Positions 35,706 through 43,789 of a stretch of DNA of 64,000 nt are shown one piece after another; the first letter of the stretch is position 1, and every line of letters begins with the position of its first letter. Source of the DNA: Pseudoxanthomonas sp. (lineage in GTDB: Bacteria > Pseudomonadota > Gammaproteobacteria > Xanthomonadales > Xanthomonadaceae); contig NZ_DASYGY010000009.1 in NCBI RefSeq assembly GCF_035999195.1, forward strand, positions 2,108,001-2,172,000, read 5' to 3'. Made by a program: the position numbers and the translations under genes. The notes beneath the pieces were generated by a model. The model was given only the letters and a program-made list of their open reading frames with translations. It was not told the origin of the DNA and made no database searches.

Positions 35706-36286
35706 GGGGTCCTGGCGCTCCGGATGCGTGCACGCAGCACGAAGACCACGCGGTCGCTGACGGCCAGCATCCAGTCGTCCATGTCGTAGTCGCTGCGGCG
35801 CACCGCGCCCGTGGCCACCACGTCGCAGCCGATCGCGGGCAACGAACACTCCGCCGGCGCCACCTGCAGGCTGCGCGGCCGGCTGATGCCCTTGATGCTC
35901 AGGTCGCCCTCCAGGGTGCCGCCGTCGTAGAGCAGCATCGGGTCATAGGGTTTGGAGGTGAAGGTGACCACCGGATAGCGGTCGGCGTCGAAGAACTGCC
36001 CGCCCCGCGCCCACTCGCTGTAGCGCGGGTGCCCGTCGATCTCCACCTCGCGCGTGTACATGCGCAGGCGCACCTGCTGGCGGCCGTCGGGCAGGTGCTC
36101 CACCGAGCCTTCGTAGCGCGGGAACACGCCGTCCAGCACCTGGCCCCAGCGCGTGCGTAGCTCGAACCCCAGGCGCGTGTGCGCGGGATCGAAATCGTTG
36201 CGCCCGTCCGCCAGGGCCGGTGTCGCCAGCAGCGCCCCCAGCCCCAGCACGGCAAACCGCACCATGCCGGGGAAGAACGGCGTCAT
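35702..36286 (-). CDS. YceI-family periplasmic protein
   Basis: The 194-residue secreted protein has a signal peptide (about 1-26, ending ALA) and a YceI lipocalin-like barrel. Family features are FDPAHTRLGFELRTRWGQVL near the start, then EGSVEHLPD and YPVVTFTSK. The C-terminal GDLSIKGISRPRSL is also typical. YceI proteins bind isoprenoid or amphiphilic molecules. Both ends overlap neighbouring genes by four bases, coupling it to sixA and the phospholipase D gene. Confidence 0.85.
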   Translation of the reverse strand: MTPFFPGMVRFAVLGLGALLATPALADGRNDFDPAHTRLGFELRTRWGQVLDGVFPRYEGSVEHLPDGRQQVRLRMYTREVEIDGHPRYSEWARGGQFFDADRYPVVTFTSKPYDPMLLYDGGTLEGDLSIKGISRPRSLQVAPAECSLPAIGCDVVATGAVRRSDYDMDDWMLAVSDRVVFVLRARIRSARTP

Positions 36287-36759
36287 GGCCACCAGAAAGC
36301 GGAAAGCTGCGCCACTCCCGGCTCGATGGCCGCATCCACCGGCAGCGTCAGCACCACCACGCCGGCCGGCGGCATGCCGCGGTATTCGCTGGTCACGCCG
36401 GAATACATCAGCGCCGCCAGCTGCTCGAAGCCCGGGTTGTGCCCCACCATCAGCAGGCGCTCGGCTTCGCGGTGCTGGTCGGCCAGATCGGCCAGCGTGC
36501 CGGGCGTGGCTTCGTAGATGCGCTCTTCCAGCCGCTGCTCCACGTAGCCCACCGCGCCCAGCACCGCTTCCAGGGTTTCCCGGGCACGGCGTGCGGGCGA
36601 GCACAGCACCCGATCCGGCACCAGCCCCTTCTCCAGCAGCCAGCGCGCGGCGGCTTCGGCCTCGGCCAGGCCCTGCGGCGACAACGGACGGTCCAGGTCG
36701 GACTGGCCGGTGATGGCCGGTTCGGCATGGGCATGGCGCAGCAGGATCAGTTCACGCAT
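36283..36759 (-). CDS. sixA: SixA-like phosphohistidine phosphatase
   Basis: This 158-residue cytosolic enzyme of the histidine-phosphatase superfamily has the RHG-type motif in LILLRHAHAEP, the second arginine in CSPARRARETLE and the second histidine in LLMVGHNPGFEQLA. SixA removes phosphate from histidine phosphotransfer domains or NPr. GAGGAG precedes the ATG at good distance. It starts 21 bp after the ParA gene and overlaps YceI, so the four genes form one operon. Confidence 0.88.
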   Translation of the reverse strand: MRELILLRHAHAEPAITGQSDLDRPLSPQGLAEAEAAARWLLEKGLVPDRVLCSPARRARETLEAVLGAVGYVEQRLEERIYEATPGTLADLADQHREAERLLMVGHNPGFEQLAALMYSGVTSEYRGMPPAGVVVLTLPVDAAIEPGVAQLSAFWWP

Positions 36760-36780
36760 GGGGTACTTTCTCCTCAGGCC

Positions 36781-37413
36781 TCAGGCCTTCTTGATCCATT
36801 TCAGCAACGGTTCCCAGTCGGCCTGGTGCTCCCGCACCTGGGCCGAGCGGTAGTCGAACAGGCTGCGGCCCAGGCCGGCCATGACCACGTAGGCCTGGGT
36901 GTCGCGCAGCTGGGTGATGACCGGGTAGGGCCAGGTCTTCAGCATCTCCACCGCCTGCTGCGAGGCGTTGGTCCACGGCTTGCTGCGGTTGACCACCAGC
37001 CCGACCGGCAGCTTGCGCTTGTGCACGCGCGGCACCTTGGCCATGGTGTTGAGGAAGCCGACCGTGGCCTCGATGTCCAGCGCCGACGGCAGCACCGGCA
37101 CCACCACCGCGTCGGCGTGCTCCAGGAAGCTGTCCAGGTCGTCGGCCATCGCGCCGGCCGGGGCATCGATCACCACCCGCTCGGCGTCTTCCGGCAGCCA
37201 GGCGCGCCAGGCGCGCTTGCCGCTGGCGTCGATCGGCAGCACCGCCGTCTCCAGTTCGGCCCGGCGCTCGGCCCAGCGGGTCGAGGAATGCTGGGGATCC
37301 ACGTCCACCAGCACGGTGCGCTTGCCATCCAGTGCGAAGTACGCGGCCAGATTGGTCGCCAGGGTGGTCTTGCCCGCGCCGCCCTTGGAGCTGGCGACCA
37401 GAATCGTCTTCAT
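36781..37413 (-). CDS. ParA-family ATPase without a ParB partner
   Basis: This 210-residue cytosolic ATPase of the MinD/ParA class has the deviant Walker A motif VASSKGGAGKTTLATNLA, VDVDPQHSSTRW, and the Walker B-like VVIDAPAG. ParA-like proteins position DNA or protein cargo. No parB, parS-like gene or chemotaxis cargo is adjacent, so this is an orphan ParA. ATG 37413 begins the motif-bearing sequence directly; longer frames upstream run into the palindrome at 37483. It leads the operon with sixA, yceI and the phospholipase D gene. Confidence 0.88.
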   Translation of the reverse strand: MKTILVASSKGGAGKTTLATNLAAYFALDGKRTVLVDVDPQHSSTRWAERRAELETAVLPIDASGKRAWRAWLPEDAERVVIDAPAGAMADDLDSFLEHADAVVVPVLPSALDIEATVGFLNTMAKVPRVHKRKLPVGLVVNRSKPWTNASQQAVEMLKTWPYPVITQLRDTQAYVVMAGLGRSLFDYRSAQVREHQADWEPLLKWIKKA

Positions 37414-37482
37414 GCGCGCACCTCGTTGCTGGAGAACCCGGAGGGTACACCGGGGGCGGTGAAGCAGAAAGGCGGGGAGGCA

Positions 37483-37560
37483 GGAGTGAGGGGAGGAGTG
37501 AGGAGTGAGGGGAAGCCGGGTCTTGCCTTCGCTCACTCCTCACTCCTCCCCACTCACTCC
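37483..37560. repeat. GAGTGAG palindrome, copy C
   Basis: Left arm 37483-37515 (opening GGAGTGAGGGGAGGAGTGAG) pairs with right arm 37527-37560 over about 33 positions, with few mismatches and one extra base. The loop is 11 nt. It fills the divergent gap between the ParA and AAA ATPase genes, so both promoters must lie in or beside it. Confidence 0.8.
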
Positions 37561-37598
37561 TTGCTGTTATCGTTCCGTCCCCACGGACCGGACGCCCC

Positions 37599-39098
37599 AT
37601 GAACGAGCTGCAGGACCTCACCGCGCTGATCCGCGCCAATACCCCGCTGATCGTCATCGAGACCCAGGACGAGGGCCGGGTGGTGGACCTGTTCCGGCAG
37701 GCGCTGGGCCAGGTGTGGCGGGCGCTGTTCCGCTGGAGCATCACCGAGGGCCTGCGCCGGCTGGACATGGACCGCGAGGACGACGCCGTCGGGCCGCCCG
37801 ACGCCAGCGCCGCCCTGCAGGCCATCAGGCAGGCCGAGCAGCGCGGCATCTACCTGCTGCTCGATTTCCATCCCTACCTGGGCTACGCCAGCAGCCAGCG
37901 CCAGCTCCGCGACATCCTGCAGCGGCGCCACAGCCTGCCGCACGTGGTGGTGCTGGTCGGCGCGAAGATCGAACTGCCGGCCGAACTCGAAGCGCTGGCG
38001 GTGCGCTTCAACCCGCGCCTGCCCGACGGCCCCACGCTGCTGAAGATGGTGCGCGAGGAAGCCGAGCACTACGCCCGCGAACACGGCGGCCGTCGCGTGG
38101 AGGCCGATGGCGAGGCGGTCAAGCAGATCGTGCGCAACCTGCAGGGCCTGAGCCTGGTCGACGCGCGCCGCATCGCCCGCCAGCTGATCTTCGCCGACGG
38201 CGCCCTGACCGCCAGCGACCTGCCGGCGCTGAACAAGCTGAAGTTCGAGCTGCTCAACCGCAGCGGCCACCTGCATTACGAATACGACACCGCCAAGTTC
38301 GCCGACGTCGCCGGCGCCTCACGCCTCAAGCGCTGGATCGAACAGCGCCGCGCGGTGTTCGTCGCCGGCAATCCGCCGCCGGGCCTGGACCTGCCCAAGG
38401 GCGTGCTGCTGCTCGGCGTGCAGGGCTGCGGCAAATCGATGCTGGCCAAGGCCACCGCCGCCGGCTTCGGCGTGCCGCTGCTGCGCCTGGACTTCGGCAC
38501 GCTGTACGACAAGTACCACGGCGAGACCGAAAAGAACCTGCGCGCCGCACTGGCTTCCGCAGAACAGCTGGCGCCGTGCGTGCTGTGGATCGACGAGATC
38601 GAGAAGGGCCTGGCCAGCGGCGGCGACGAGGACGGCGGCGTCTCGCGCCGCGTGCTCGGTTACCTGCTGACGTGGATGGCCGAACGCAAGGCCGGCGCCA
38701 CCAGCGGTCAGGTCTTCCTCGTCGCCACCGCCAACCAGGTGCAGGACCTGCCGCCGGAACTGCTGCGCAAGGGCCGCTTCGACGAGATCTTCTTCGTCGA
38801 CCTGCCCTCGCCGGAGGCGCGCGTCGACGTGCTGCGCGTGCACCTGTCGCGTCGTGCGCTGGACCCGGACGCCTTCAACCTGCCGGCACTGGCCGCCGCG
38901 GCCAACGGCTTCTCCGGCGCCGAACTGGAACAGGCCATCGTCTCCGCCCTGTACGCCGCGCATGCCGAACAGAAGCCCCTCGACACCGACCTGGTCATGC
39001 ACGAGATCCGCAGCACCCGCCCCCTGTCCGTGCTGATGGCCGAACAAGTGCAGGCCCTGCGCGAATGGGCGCGCGAGCGCACCGTGCCCGCCGACTGA
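37599..39098 (+). CDS. Ycf46-like AAA family ATPase
   Basis: The 499-residue cytosolic ATPase has an N-terminal DUF-type domain of about 230 residues. The AAA+ module that follows has Walker A LLLGVQGCGKSMLAKA (about 270), Walker B CVLWIDEIEKG and the sensor/arginine-finger region FLVATANQVQDLPPELLRKG. This layout fits the Ycf46 family of cyanobacteria and proteobacteria, whose substrate is not well known in this group. The first residues give a good start: ATG 37599 just after the palindrome. A REP unit follows its stop. Confidence 0.85.
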   Translation: MNELQDLTALIRANTPLIVIETQDEGRVVDLFRQALGQVWRALFRWSITEGLRRLDMDREDDAVGPPDASAALQAIRQAEQRGIYLLLDFHPYLGYASSQRQLRDILQRRHSLPHVVVLVGAKIELPAELEALAVRFNPRLPDGPTLLKMVREEAEHYAREHGGRRVEADGEAVKQIVRNLQGLSLVDARRIARQLIFADGALTASDLPALNKLKFELLNRSGHLHYEYDTAKFADVAGASRLKRWIEQRRAVFVAGNPPPGLDLPKGVLLLGVQGCGKSMLAKATAAGFGVPLLRLDFGTLYDKYHGETEKNLRAALASAEQLAPCVLWIDEIEKGLASGGDEDGGVSRRVLGYLLTWMAERKAGATSGQVFLVATANQVQDLPPELLRKGRFDEIFFVDLPSPEARVDVLRVHLSRRALDPDAFNLPALAAAANGFSGAELEQAIVSALYAAHAEQKPLDTDLVMHEIRSTRPLSVLMAEQVQALREWARERTVPAD

Positions 39099-39123
39099 GC
39101 GCGCCGCTGCCATCGCACCCTCT

Positions 39124-39148
39124 GTGGGAGCGACGTAAGTCGCGAGCT
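39124..39148 (+). repeat. REP unit after the AAA ATPase gene
   Basis: GTGGGAGCGACGTAAGTCGC begins at 39124, 25 bp after the stop. It is a single unit of the same family as those at 27392, 39676 and 61569, with GTGG in place of GTAG. Confidence 0.75.
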
Positions 39149-39260
39149 TTTCGGCAGCCCCGGTCAGCACGCGAGGCGGTAGCAGCCAGCGGAGAGCTCC
39201 CCGCTTCACCCACCGCATACGGTCACGGACGCATGCTGGCGTTCCCATCGAGACACCGCC

Positions 39261-39656
39261 ATGCCCCGCAAGCGCAGCCCCTCACGTGTCCTGGGCACGC
39301 AATTGATCGATCTGGGAGCCGCGTCCGCGCCCGTCATATCGCGGCGCCTGATGCAGATGGCCACCGCCGGCGCCACCCCCTCCGCGCGCGACCGCCGCGA
39401 GTTCACCCGCATGTCCAGCGAGAAGGTGACCGCGGCCTGGGAGTCGTGGGGCGCGATGGCCGGTTACGCGATGACACTGAATACGGCGGCCACGCAGGCC
39501 GCGATGGCGTTCTGGCTGCCGTGGGTCTTCGCCGCCAAGCCGCTGCCGTCGGCCGAGGACGCGCTGATCTCGATGGCCTCCGCCGGCGTGCAGCCCTACC
39601 GTCGCATCGCCGTGGCCAACCACCGCCGCCTGAGCAAGCGCACACCGCGCCGGTGA
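39261..39656 (+). CDS. Small phasin-like conserved protein
   Basis: This 131-residue basic protein has a long amphipathic helical middle (about 20-85), with MSSEKVTAAWESWGAMAGYA and a hydrophobic stretch near FWLPWVFAA. It has no signal peptide. Helical layout and size recall phasins of polyhydroxyalkanoate granules, but I cannot assign the family with confidence. The ribosome-binding site is weak. It lies alone between two REP units. Confidence 0.5.
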   Translation: MPRKRSPSRVLGTQLIDLGAASAPVISRRLMQMATAGATPSARDRREFTRMSSEKVTAAWESWGAMAGYAMTLNTAATQAAMAFWLPWVFAAKPLPSAEDALISMASAGVQPYRRIAVANHRRLSKRTPRR

Positions 39657-39673
39657 TCGGCAAGCGCGTAGCG

Positions 39674-39711
39674 CTGTAGGCGCGACGTCAGTCGCGACCG
39701 CACGCCTACAG
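39674..39711. repeat. GTAG REP palindrome
   Basis: CTGTAGGCG (39674-39682) pairs with CGCCTACAG (39703-39711), and inside it GCGAC/GTCGC pairs again. The core GCGACGTCAGTCGCGACCG is identical to that of the unit at 27392. It lies 17 bp after the stop of the gene at 39261. Confidence 0.8.
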
Positions 39712-39787
39712 CCCCATCAAGCCTCGCGTCCCACCACCTCCACAAGCCGGCACGCACCTATCGCCAATCGCCTTGCCGCGTATCGAG

Positions 39788-40132
39788 TCAGCGCACGTAC
39801 GCGTGCGGCAGCTTCACGGCAGCCGCCTTGACCTGCGGACACGCAGTTTCGTACCCGTGCAGCGGTAACGCCCTGATCTGCCCGGCAAGCCCCGCCGGGT
39901 CGTCCGTCGCGGCGACCGCATTGGCGATCGAATGGATGGTGGCGGTGTAGCACTGCCCGGCCGTGAACTGCTCGGAGAACGCGCCCAGCCAGAAGAAGAA
40001 CGGCGCGGCCAGGACGATCGCCGCCAGTCCCAGCCACGCGCCCCTTCTGTTCACGCCGCGCGAGGCCAGCAGGAAGACCGCCGCCATGACGCAGAAACCG
40101 ATCAGCAGGACGAACAGGAGGAGGGCCGTCAT
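39788..40132 (-). CDS. Small membrane protein of unknown function
   Basis: This 114-residue protein has two N-terminal hydrophobic helices (about 3-24 and 31-50) and a soluble tail with two cysteines (GQCYTATIH and ETACPQVKAA) that could pair in the periplasm. I recognise no family. It follows the gene at 40152 by 19 bp on the same strand and is the last gene of a run of small minus-strand genes. Confidence 0.55.
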   Translation of the reverse strand: MTALLLFVLLIGFCVMAAVFLLASRGVNRRGAWLGLAAIVLAAPFFFWLGAFSEQFTAGQCYTATIHSIANAVAATDDPAGLAGQIRALPLHGYETACPQVKAAAVKLPHAYVR

Positions 40133-40151
40133 GCCGCGCTGGCCGATCGCG

Positions 40152-40499
40152 TCACTCGTTGGCCTGTTCGAGCTTGATCGTAGACACGCGGTTGCCCAAC
40201 GCGATGATCTCCTCGGCCGTCATGCCCGAGACCTTGTCCTTGATGCGGGTGATGCCGAGGGTCTGCAGGTCGGGGGCGCCGACCACGTCATACGCCGAGT
40301 TCGCGCCGGCGAGGCTGATCTTCAGCAGCGCAAGCGGCAGTTCCCGCTTCTGCTCGGGAGAGGCTTCCTCATGCATGGCCTTCCAACTCGCCTCTGCGGC
40401 AGCGTCCGATGACGCATCGAGCCGCACGGGCTCCTTCGCCGACACCGTCGATACGGCAAGCAGGGCGGCCAGTGCTGCGACAGCAAAACGGTGCTTCAT
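40152..40499 (-). CDS. Small secreted protein (DUF6694-like)
   Basis: The 115-residue protein has a signal peptide (1-21, VSA/KE) and a helical mature part. LDASSDAAAEASWKAM and the closing MTAEEIIALGNRVSTIKLEQ resemble the small DUF6694 family, whose function is unknown. The resemblance is from memory of the pattern, not a search. The ribosome-binding site (GGAAGAT) is weak but acceptable. It is probably cotranscribed with the gene at 39788. Confidence 0.6.
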   Translation of the reverse strand: MKHRFAVAALAALLAVSTVSAKEPVRLDASSDAAAEASWKAMHEEASPEQKRELPLALLKISLAGANSAYDVVGAPDLQTLGITRIKDKVSGMTAEEIIALGNRVSTIKLEQANE

Positions 40500-40590
40500 C
40501 GTGATCTTCCTTGTGGTTGGAGGGGATGTGCGTGTACGGGCCGTGCTTCGGAGTGCTGACCCGCCGCAAGCATAGCAAGCCGCTTTCGAC

Positions 40591-40869
40591 TCAGTACCGC
40601 AGCGGCGACGGGAACACCGACGGCGCGGTGATCATGGCGGCCCAGGCCAGCAGCGCGAACGCAAGCGCCAGCCTGGCCATGCCGCTCCGGTACGACGGCG
40701 CTGCGGCCAACAGCAGCGGCGGAATCGGCGCCAGGACGTCCATGGTCAGCTGCATGGGATGGTCCAGTTCGAGCGTTACGGCCAGATGGATGCAGAGCAG
40801 CGCCATGCCCAGGTACGCGACTCTGGCGACAGGTCCGATGCGGTCGGCGCGGGGATGGGATTCGGCCAT
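40591..40869 (-). CDS. Small membrane protein of unknown function
   Basis: The 92-residue protein has three hydrophobic segments (about 17-33, 41-56 and 63-84). The first 15 residues are charged. I see no recognisable motif. It sits between two other small membrane or secreted protein genes on the same strand. Confidence 0.5.
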   Translation of the reverse strand: MAESHPRADRIGPVARVAYLGMALLCIHLAVTLELDHPMQLTMDVLAPIPPLLLAAAPSYRSGMARLALAFALLAWAAMITAPSVFPSPLRY

Positions 40870-40905
40870 GAGGTCTGACTCCGGCAGCGGATGTCTGGCG
40901 GATGG

Positions 40906-41424
40906 TCAGGCCACATCCGCCAGCGGCCCGTGACGGTAGCGGAGGATGAGCCGCTTGATGCCCGAGCTGCCGAAGATCAGCCAGGCGGCGAGCGCCAGTT
41001 CCGCCACCGTGGTGACGACACTGGCGATCTGCTCGTAACCCCACGGGACGTACGCCGCGCCCACCTGGCGGGACAGCAGGAACAGGGTGGCCCAGTACAG
41101 CGCGTCCGGCAGTGCATACGCCAGCACCCAGACGCCCAGCAGGGTCAGCCCGACCGAGAGCGCCACCGGGCCGCTCATCGCGGTCTCGGAGCGTGGCTCG
41201 CGCATGGCAGGCAGCAGCCTTCTGGCGAGGGTGAGCGGGAAGAACCAGAGCACCGCGCACACGGACAGGCTGCCCGCCAGCACCAGCCCGACCAGCACCA
41301 GCGAGGGTCGCGACTCCGGCTGATCGAGCAGCGCCATCGCGCTCGGGAACGAGCGCGCGACGGTCACCAGCAGGAACACGGCGAAGATGCGTACTGCAAC
41401 GGCAACGAGATCTTCCCTGGCCAT
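40906..41424 (-). CDS. Four-helix membrane protein of unknown function
   Basis: The 172-residue protein has four hydrophobic helices, starting with AVRIFAVFLLVTVARSFPSA and ending near LALAAWLIFGSSGIKRL. I recognise no family. ATG 41424 was chosen because AGGGGA precedes it and because the extra upstream residues of the longer frame are not protein-like. It lies 36 bp upstream of the gene at 40869. Confidence 0.6.
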   Translation of the reverse strand: MAREDLVAVAVRIFAVFLLVTVARSFPSAMALLDQPESRPSLVLVGLVLAGSLSVCAVLWFFPLTLARRLLPAMREPRSETAMSGPVALSVGLTLLGVWVLAYALPDALYWATLFLLSRQVGAAYVPWGYEQIASVVTTVAELALAAWLIFGSSGIKRLILRYRHGPLADVA

Positions 41425-41516
41425 GCTGGTGTCCCCTGTGGTGTGGTGCTGGACGGAGTTTGAAGGATGCGGCGCCTGAGACCCGGCTTTCAAGCGACGC
41501 TAGTGTGCGCGAATGG

Positions 41517-41918
41517 TCAGCCGGTGCTGGTATGGCCTTCCAGCTCGCCCGCCACATGCGCGGCGATCTCCCGGGTATTCCTGACGAACTCCGCCTCCAG
41601 GTCGATGCCGCATTTATTGGCAAGGACCAGAATCGACCACAGGCAGTCCGACAGTTCATGGCCGAGCTTCGCCTTGTGGTCGTCGATGGTCCGGACGCCC
41701 GCCTCGGCCTGGATGAGCTTCGCCAGATCGCCCACATCCCCCACGAAGCCCAGCGCAAGTTCCTGCGTCGTCCATACACGGCCATACCGCAGGGTCTCGA
41801 GCTGCTCGTACAGCGCGTTCAACTGGAGTGCCGCTTTTTCGAGATCGCTGAAGTCCACCTGTCCCCCTTGTCGCCCCAAGTCTTTCGGGTTGCTTGCTGG
41901 TTCGGTAGCGCCCATCAA
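41517..41918 (-). CDS. MazG-like nucleotide pyrophosphohydrolase
   Basis: This 133-residue all-alpha NTP pyrophosphatase family protein has the metal-binding pattern of MazG-like enzymes. LALGFVGDVGDLAKLIQAE (about 55-73) gives the first helix with its acidic pair, and HELSDCLWSILVLANKCGID (about 86-105) gives the ELSD motif. Such enzymes remove aberrant or excess nucleotides, or ppGpp-like signals. The first residues before VDFSDLEKA are probably not conserved. It follows the lipoprotein gene at 41934 by 15 bp. Confidence 0.8.
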   Translation of the reverse strand: MMGATEPASNPKDLGRQGGQVDFSDLEKAALQLNALYEQLETLRYGRVWTTQELALGFVGDVGDLAKLIQAEAGVRTIDDHKAKLGHELSDCLWSILVLANKCGIDLEAEFVRNTREIAAHVAGELEGHTSTG

Positions 41919-41933
41919 TCAGCGGGTATCCCT

Positions 41934-42287
41934 CTAGCCCGCGCTGCGGTAGAAGAAAACACCCGCAATCACCACGTCATAGCTCGGATCCTGGAGCTCC
42001 GAGGGAATGAACGAGGACGCCGGGTCGAGGATGAAGACGCCGCGCTGCTCGACGAAGAACTCATACGTGATGATGTAGAGGCCTTCATCATTTCGATAGA
42101 CCCTTTTGGGCTTCAACTCTGCCACGGCTTGGGGCCAATTCGACGATGGTATCTCGCCTTCCGGGTAATCAAGCAGCGCGTCGCGTACGGCGATCAGACG
42201 CTCCGCATGGTCGCGTGGAAGCGACGGCGCGCAGCCGGCAAGGGTCACGACGAGCAACAGCAGGCAGAGCCATGAGAGTGGTTTCAT
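41934..42287 (-). CDS. Small lipoprotein of unknown function
   Basis: The 117-residue protein has a lipobox (VVTLAGCAP, Cys at about 20) after a leucine-rich signal. The mature part contains a short mixed alpha/beta domain with YRNDEGLYIITYEFFVEQRG. No family is recognised. ATG 42287 was chosen over the start at 42362 because it gives a proper lipoprotein signal. GC content is a little lower than average. Confidence 0.65.
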   Translation of the reverse strand: MKPLSWLCLLLLVVTLAGCAPSLPRDHAERLIAVRDALLDYPEGEIPSSNWPQAVAELKPKRVYRNDEGLYIITYEFFVEQRGVFILDPASSFIPSELQDPSYDVVIAGVFFYRSAG

Positions 42288-42336
42288 CGCATTTCGTGCG
42301 TGATCCATGGATGGGACCCGGAAATAGCAGGGGGCG

Positions 42337-42747
42337 CTACGACTCATGCGGCGCCGCCCCATAGAACGAAAGGTCGATGTTGCAGCCGAGCTCGGCTGCC
42401 AGCTGGACGAGCGTGGTTGGCAGTCGGTAGGACGGCCACGGCCTGTCCTCGGTCGCCAGGTCGTACAGACCGAAATCCAACGTCACAGAGGAGAAGCCAA
42501 GGCTCCTGATGAGCAGCATGTCGTCCCGGTGCTTTCGCATGAACCTGACCGCTCGCCTTGCCTGGGCGGGCAAGCCCTCGGCGCGAGACAGCGTGATGTT
42601 GAAACCGGAGGTCTGGATCGGGCCACGGCTTTGGATAACGCCCGGCTGTCCCTTCCAGAATACGCGAACCGGCTGAAGTGACGACTCCGCAAGGAACTTG
42701 CGTACCTTGGCAGTAGATCCGGAAACCCTGAGCATGCATGACGGCAT
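42337..42747 (-). CDS. Protein of unknown function, DUF4279-like
   Basis: The product has 136 residues, cytosolic, starting SCMLRVSGSTAKVRKFL. A second half holds DMLLIRSLGFSSVTLDFGLY and ends near CNIDLSFYGAAP. This two-part beta-strand layout resembles the DUF4279 immunity-type family, but I am not sure. The longer open frame up to 42936 lacks coding character. The following 240 bp (42748-42987) hold no gene that I can support. Confidence 0.5.
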   Translation of the reverse strand: MPSCMLRVSGSTAKVRKFLAESSLQPVRVFWKGQPGVIQSRGPIQTSGFNITLSRAEGLPAQARRAVRFMRKHRDDMLLIRSLGFSSVTLDFGLYDLATEDRPWPSYRLPTTLVQLAAELGCNIDLSFYGAAPHES

Positions 42748-42987
42748 CTGTACGCCCCGACGCGTGATGGATCCCGTTGCCGGGGTGATGATGCGGATGC
42801 TCAAGAAGGAACACTTCCGCGTCAAGGCACCGAAAACCAACCGCGGGATGGGATCCCCATCGCGCAATCGGGAAACCCCGGCACAGACGATTGCCTCAGG
42901 GTCGCGCTGGTCCGACACGCATTCCCTCAATCGCAAACGACGATGAAGGGTATCGCCTGCGAGCCAGAATATTCTCCGCGCTCTTCG

Positions 42988-43506
42988 TCAGCGCTCGGCC
43001 CTTCTTACAGATCGACGTCCATCGACGACCCGGAACTTGAAGCGGTACGCGAGCTTCACGGGAACCGCCTGGAGCGCCGCATCGGTCGAATCGCACTCGC
43101 CTTCCCTCGACTCGAATGTGCAGATGGCGGCACCGAAGTAGGTCCATTGTCCAACCGCAGCCGCCACCTGCGGATAAAACAGGACACTGGCAGCGGACCC
43201 GGGCGGTTCACAGCCGTCCGCAGCGGATATCTGCTTAACATCATCGATGGCGCCGTCGGAAGAAACCGACAGCTCTACACAGATGTCGATATCCGCATCG
43301 CCCTGTGTCGGATACCCGTCCGGAAAGTCCGGCATGGGCTCGTTGATCGGCACTGGCGCCAAGAACACCTGGTTCTGCCGCAACTGCTCACGCACTGCGC
43401 CCAGCGGCAGGATCATGTCCTTGACAACGCTGGAAGAGTCGGTGCGCGGTGCGCTGTGTGCGCATCCAGCCAGACACAGGATGAGCAGAAGCCTCTTCAC
43501 CTTCAC
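42988..43506 (-). CDS. Lipoprotein with TonB-C-terminal-like domain
   Basis: The 172-residue protein starts at GTG 43506 and has the lipobox LILCLAGCAHS. Residues about 70-165 show the alternating pattern of TonB C-terminal domains: DICVELSVSSDGAIDDVKQI, then AAVGQWTYFGAAIC and VPVKLAYRFKFRV. Cysteines at DGCEPP, ICTFE and GECDS may form disulphides. It lacks a TonB transmembrane energy helix, so it is a stand-alone TonB-C-like lipoprotein. It diverges from the ABC exporter operon over 283 bp in which I see only promoter-type sequence. Confidence 0.65.
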   Translation of the reverse strand: MKVKRLLLILCLAGCAHSAPRTDSSSVVKDMILPLGAVREQLRQNQVFLAPVPINEPMPDFPDGYPTQGDADIDICVELSVSSDGAIDDVKQISAADGCEPPGSAASVLFYPQVAAAVGQWTYFGAAICTFESREGECDSTDAALQAVPVKLAYRFKFRVVDGRRSVRRAER

Positions 43507-43789
43507 GATTCCGGCACCCTCCAAGGTCGGACTGTCAGCCCCTGTGCTGTCGTCCTTACATGGGTGAACTTGCCATCCTTCGCCGCGCATGACCATCCCG
43601 GCGGCGAAAAATTTCTTCCCTACTCCGCCGCGCTCACCACCCTCCCGCAGTTGCACCCCCGCGCAGGCATCTGGGATGCTCTCGGTTCGACGCACAGGAC
43701 ACTCGACCGCCGCCCGCGTTCCGACCCACCGGTCGGGAACCCTGGCGGACCGGGGCGGTCGATCACCACGAAGGAACGAAGGGGACACG

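Noticed and set aside
33111..37560. CRISPR-like reading of the GAGTGAG repeats
   Set aside because: Units are 7-8 bp, face each other as palindromes and lack regular spacers; no cas gene is near.
39099..43789. Further integron attC sites between the small genes
   Set aside because: None of the gaps showed paired core sites or the CAAGCCGACGCC-type arm seen at 50867.
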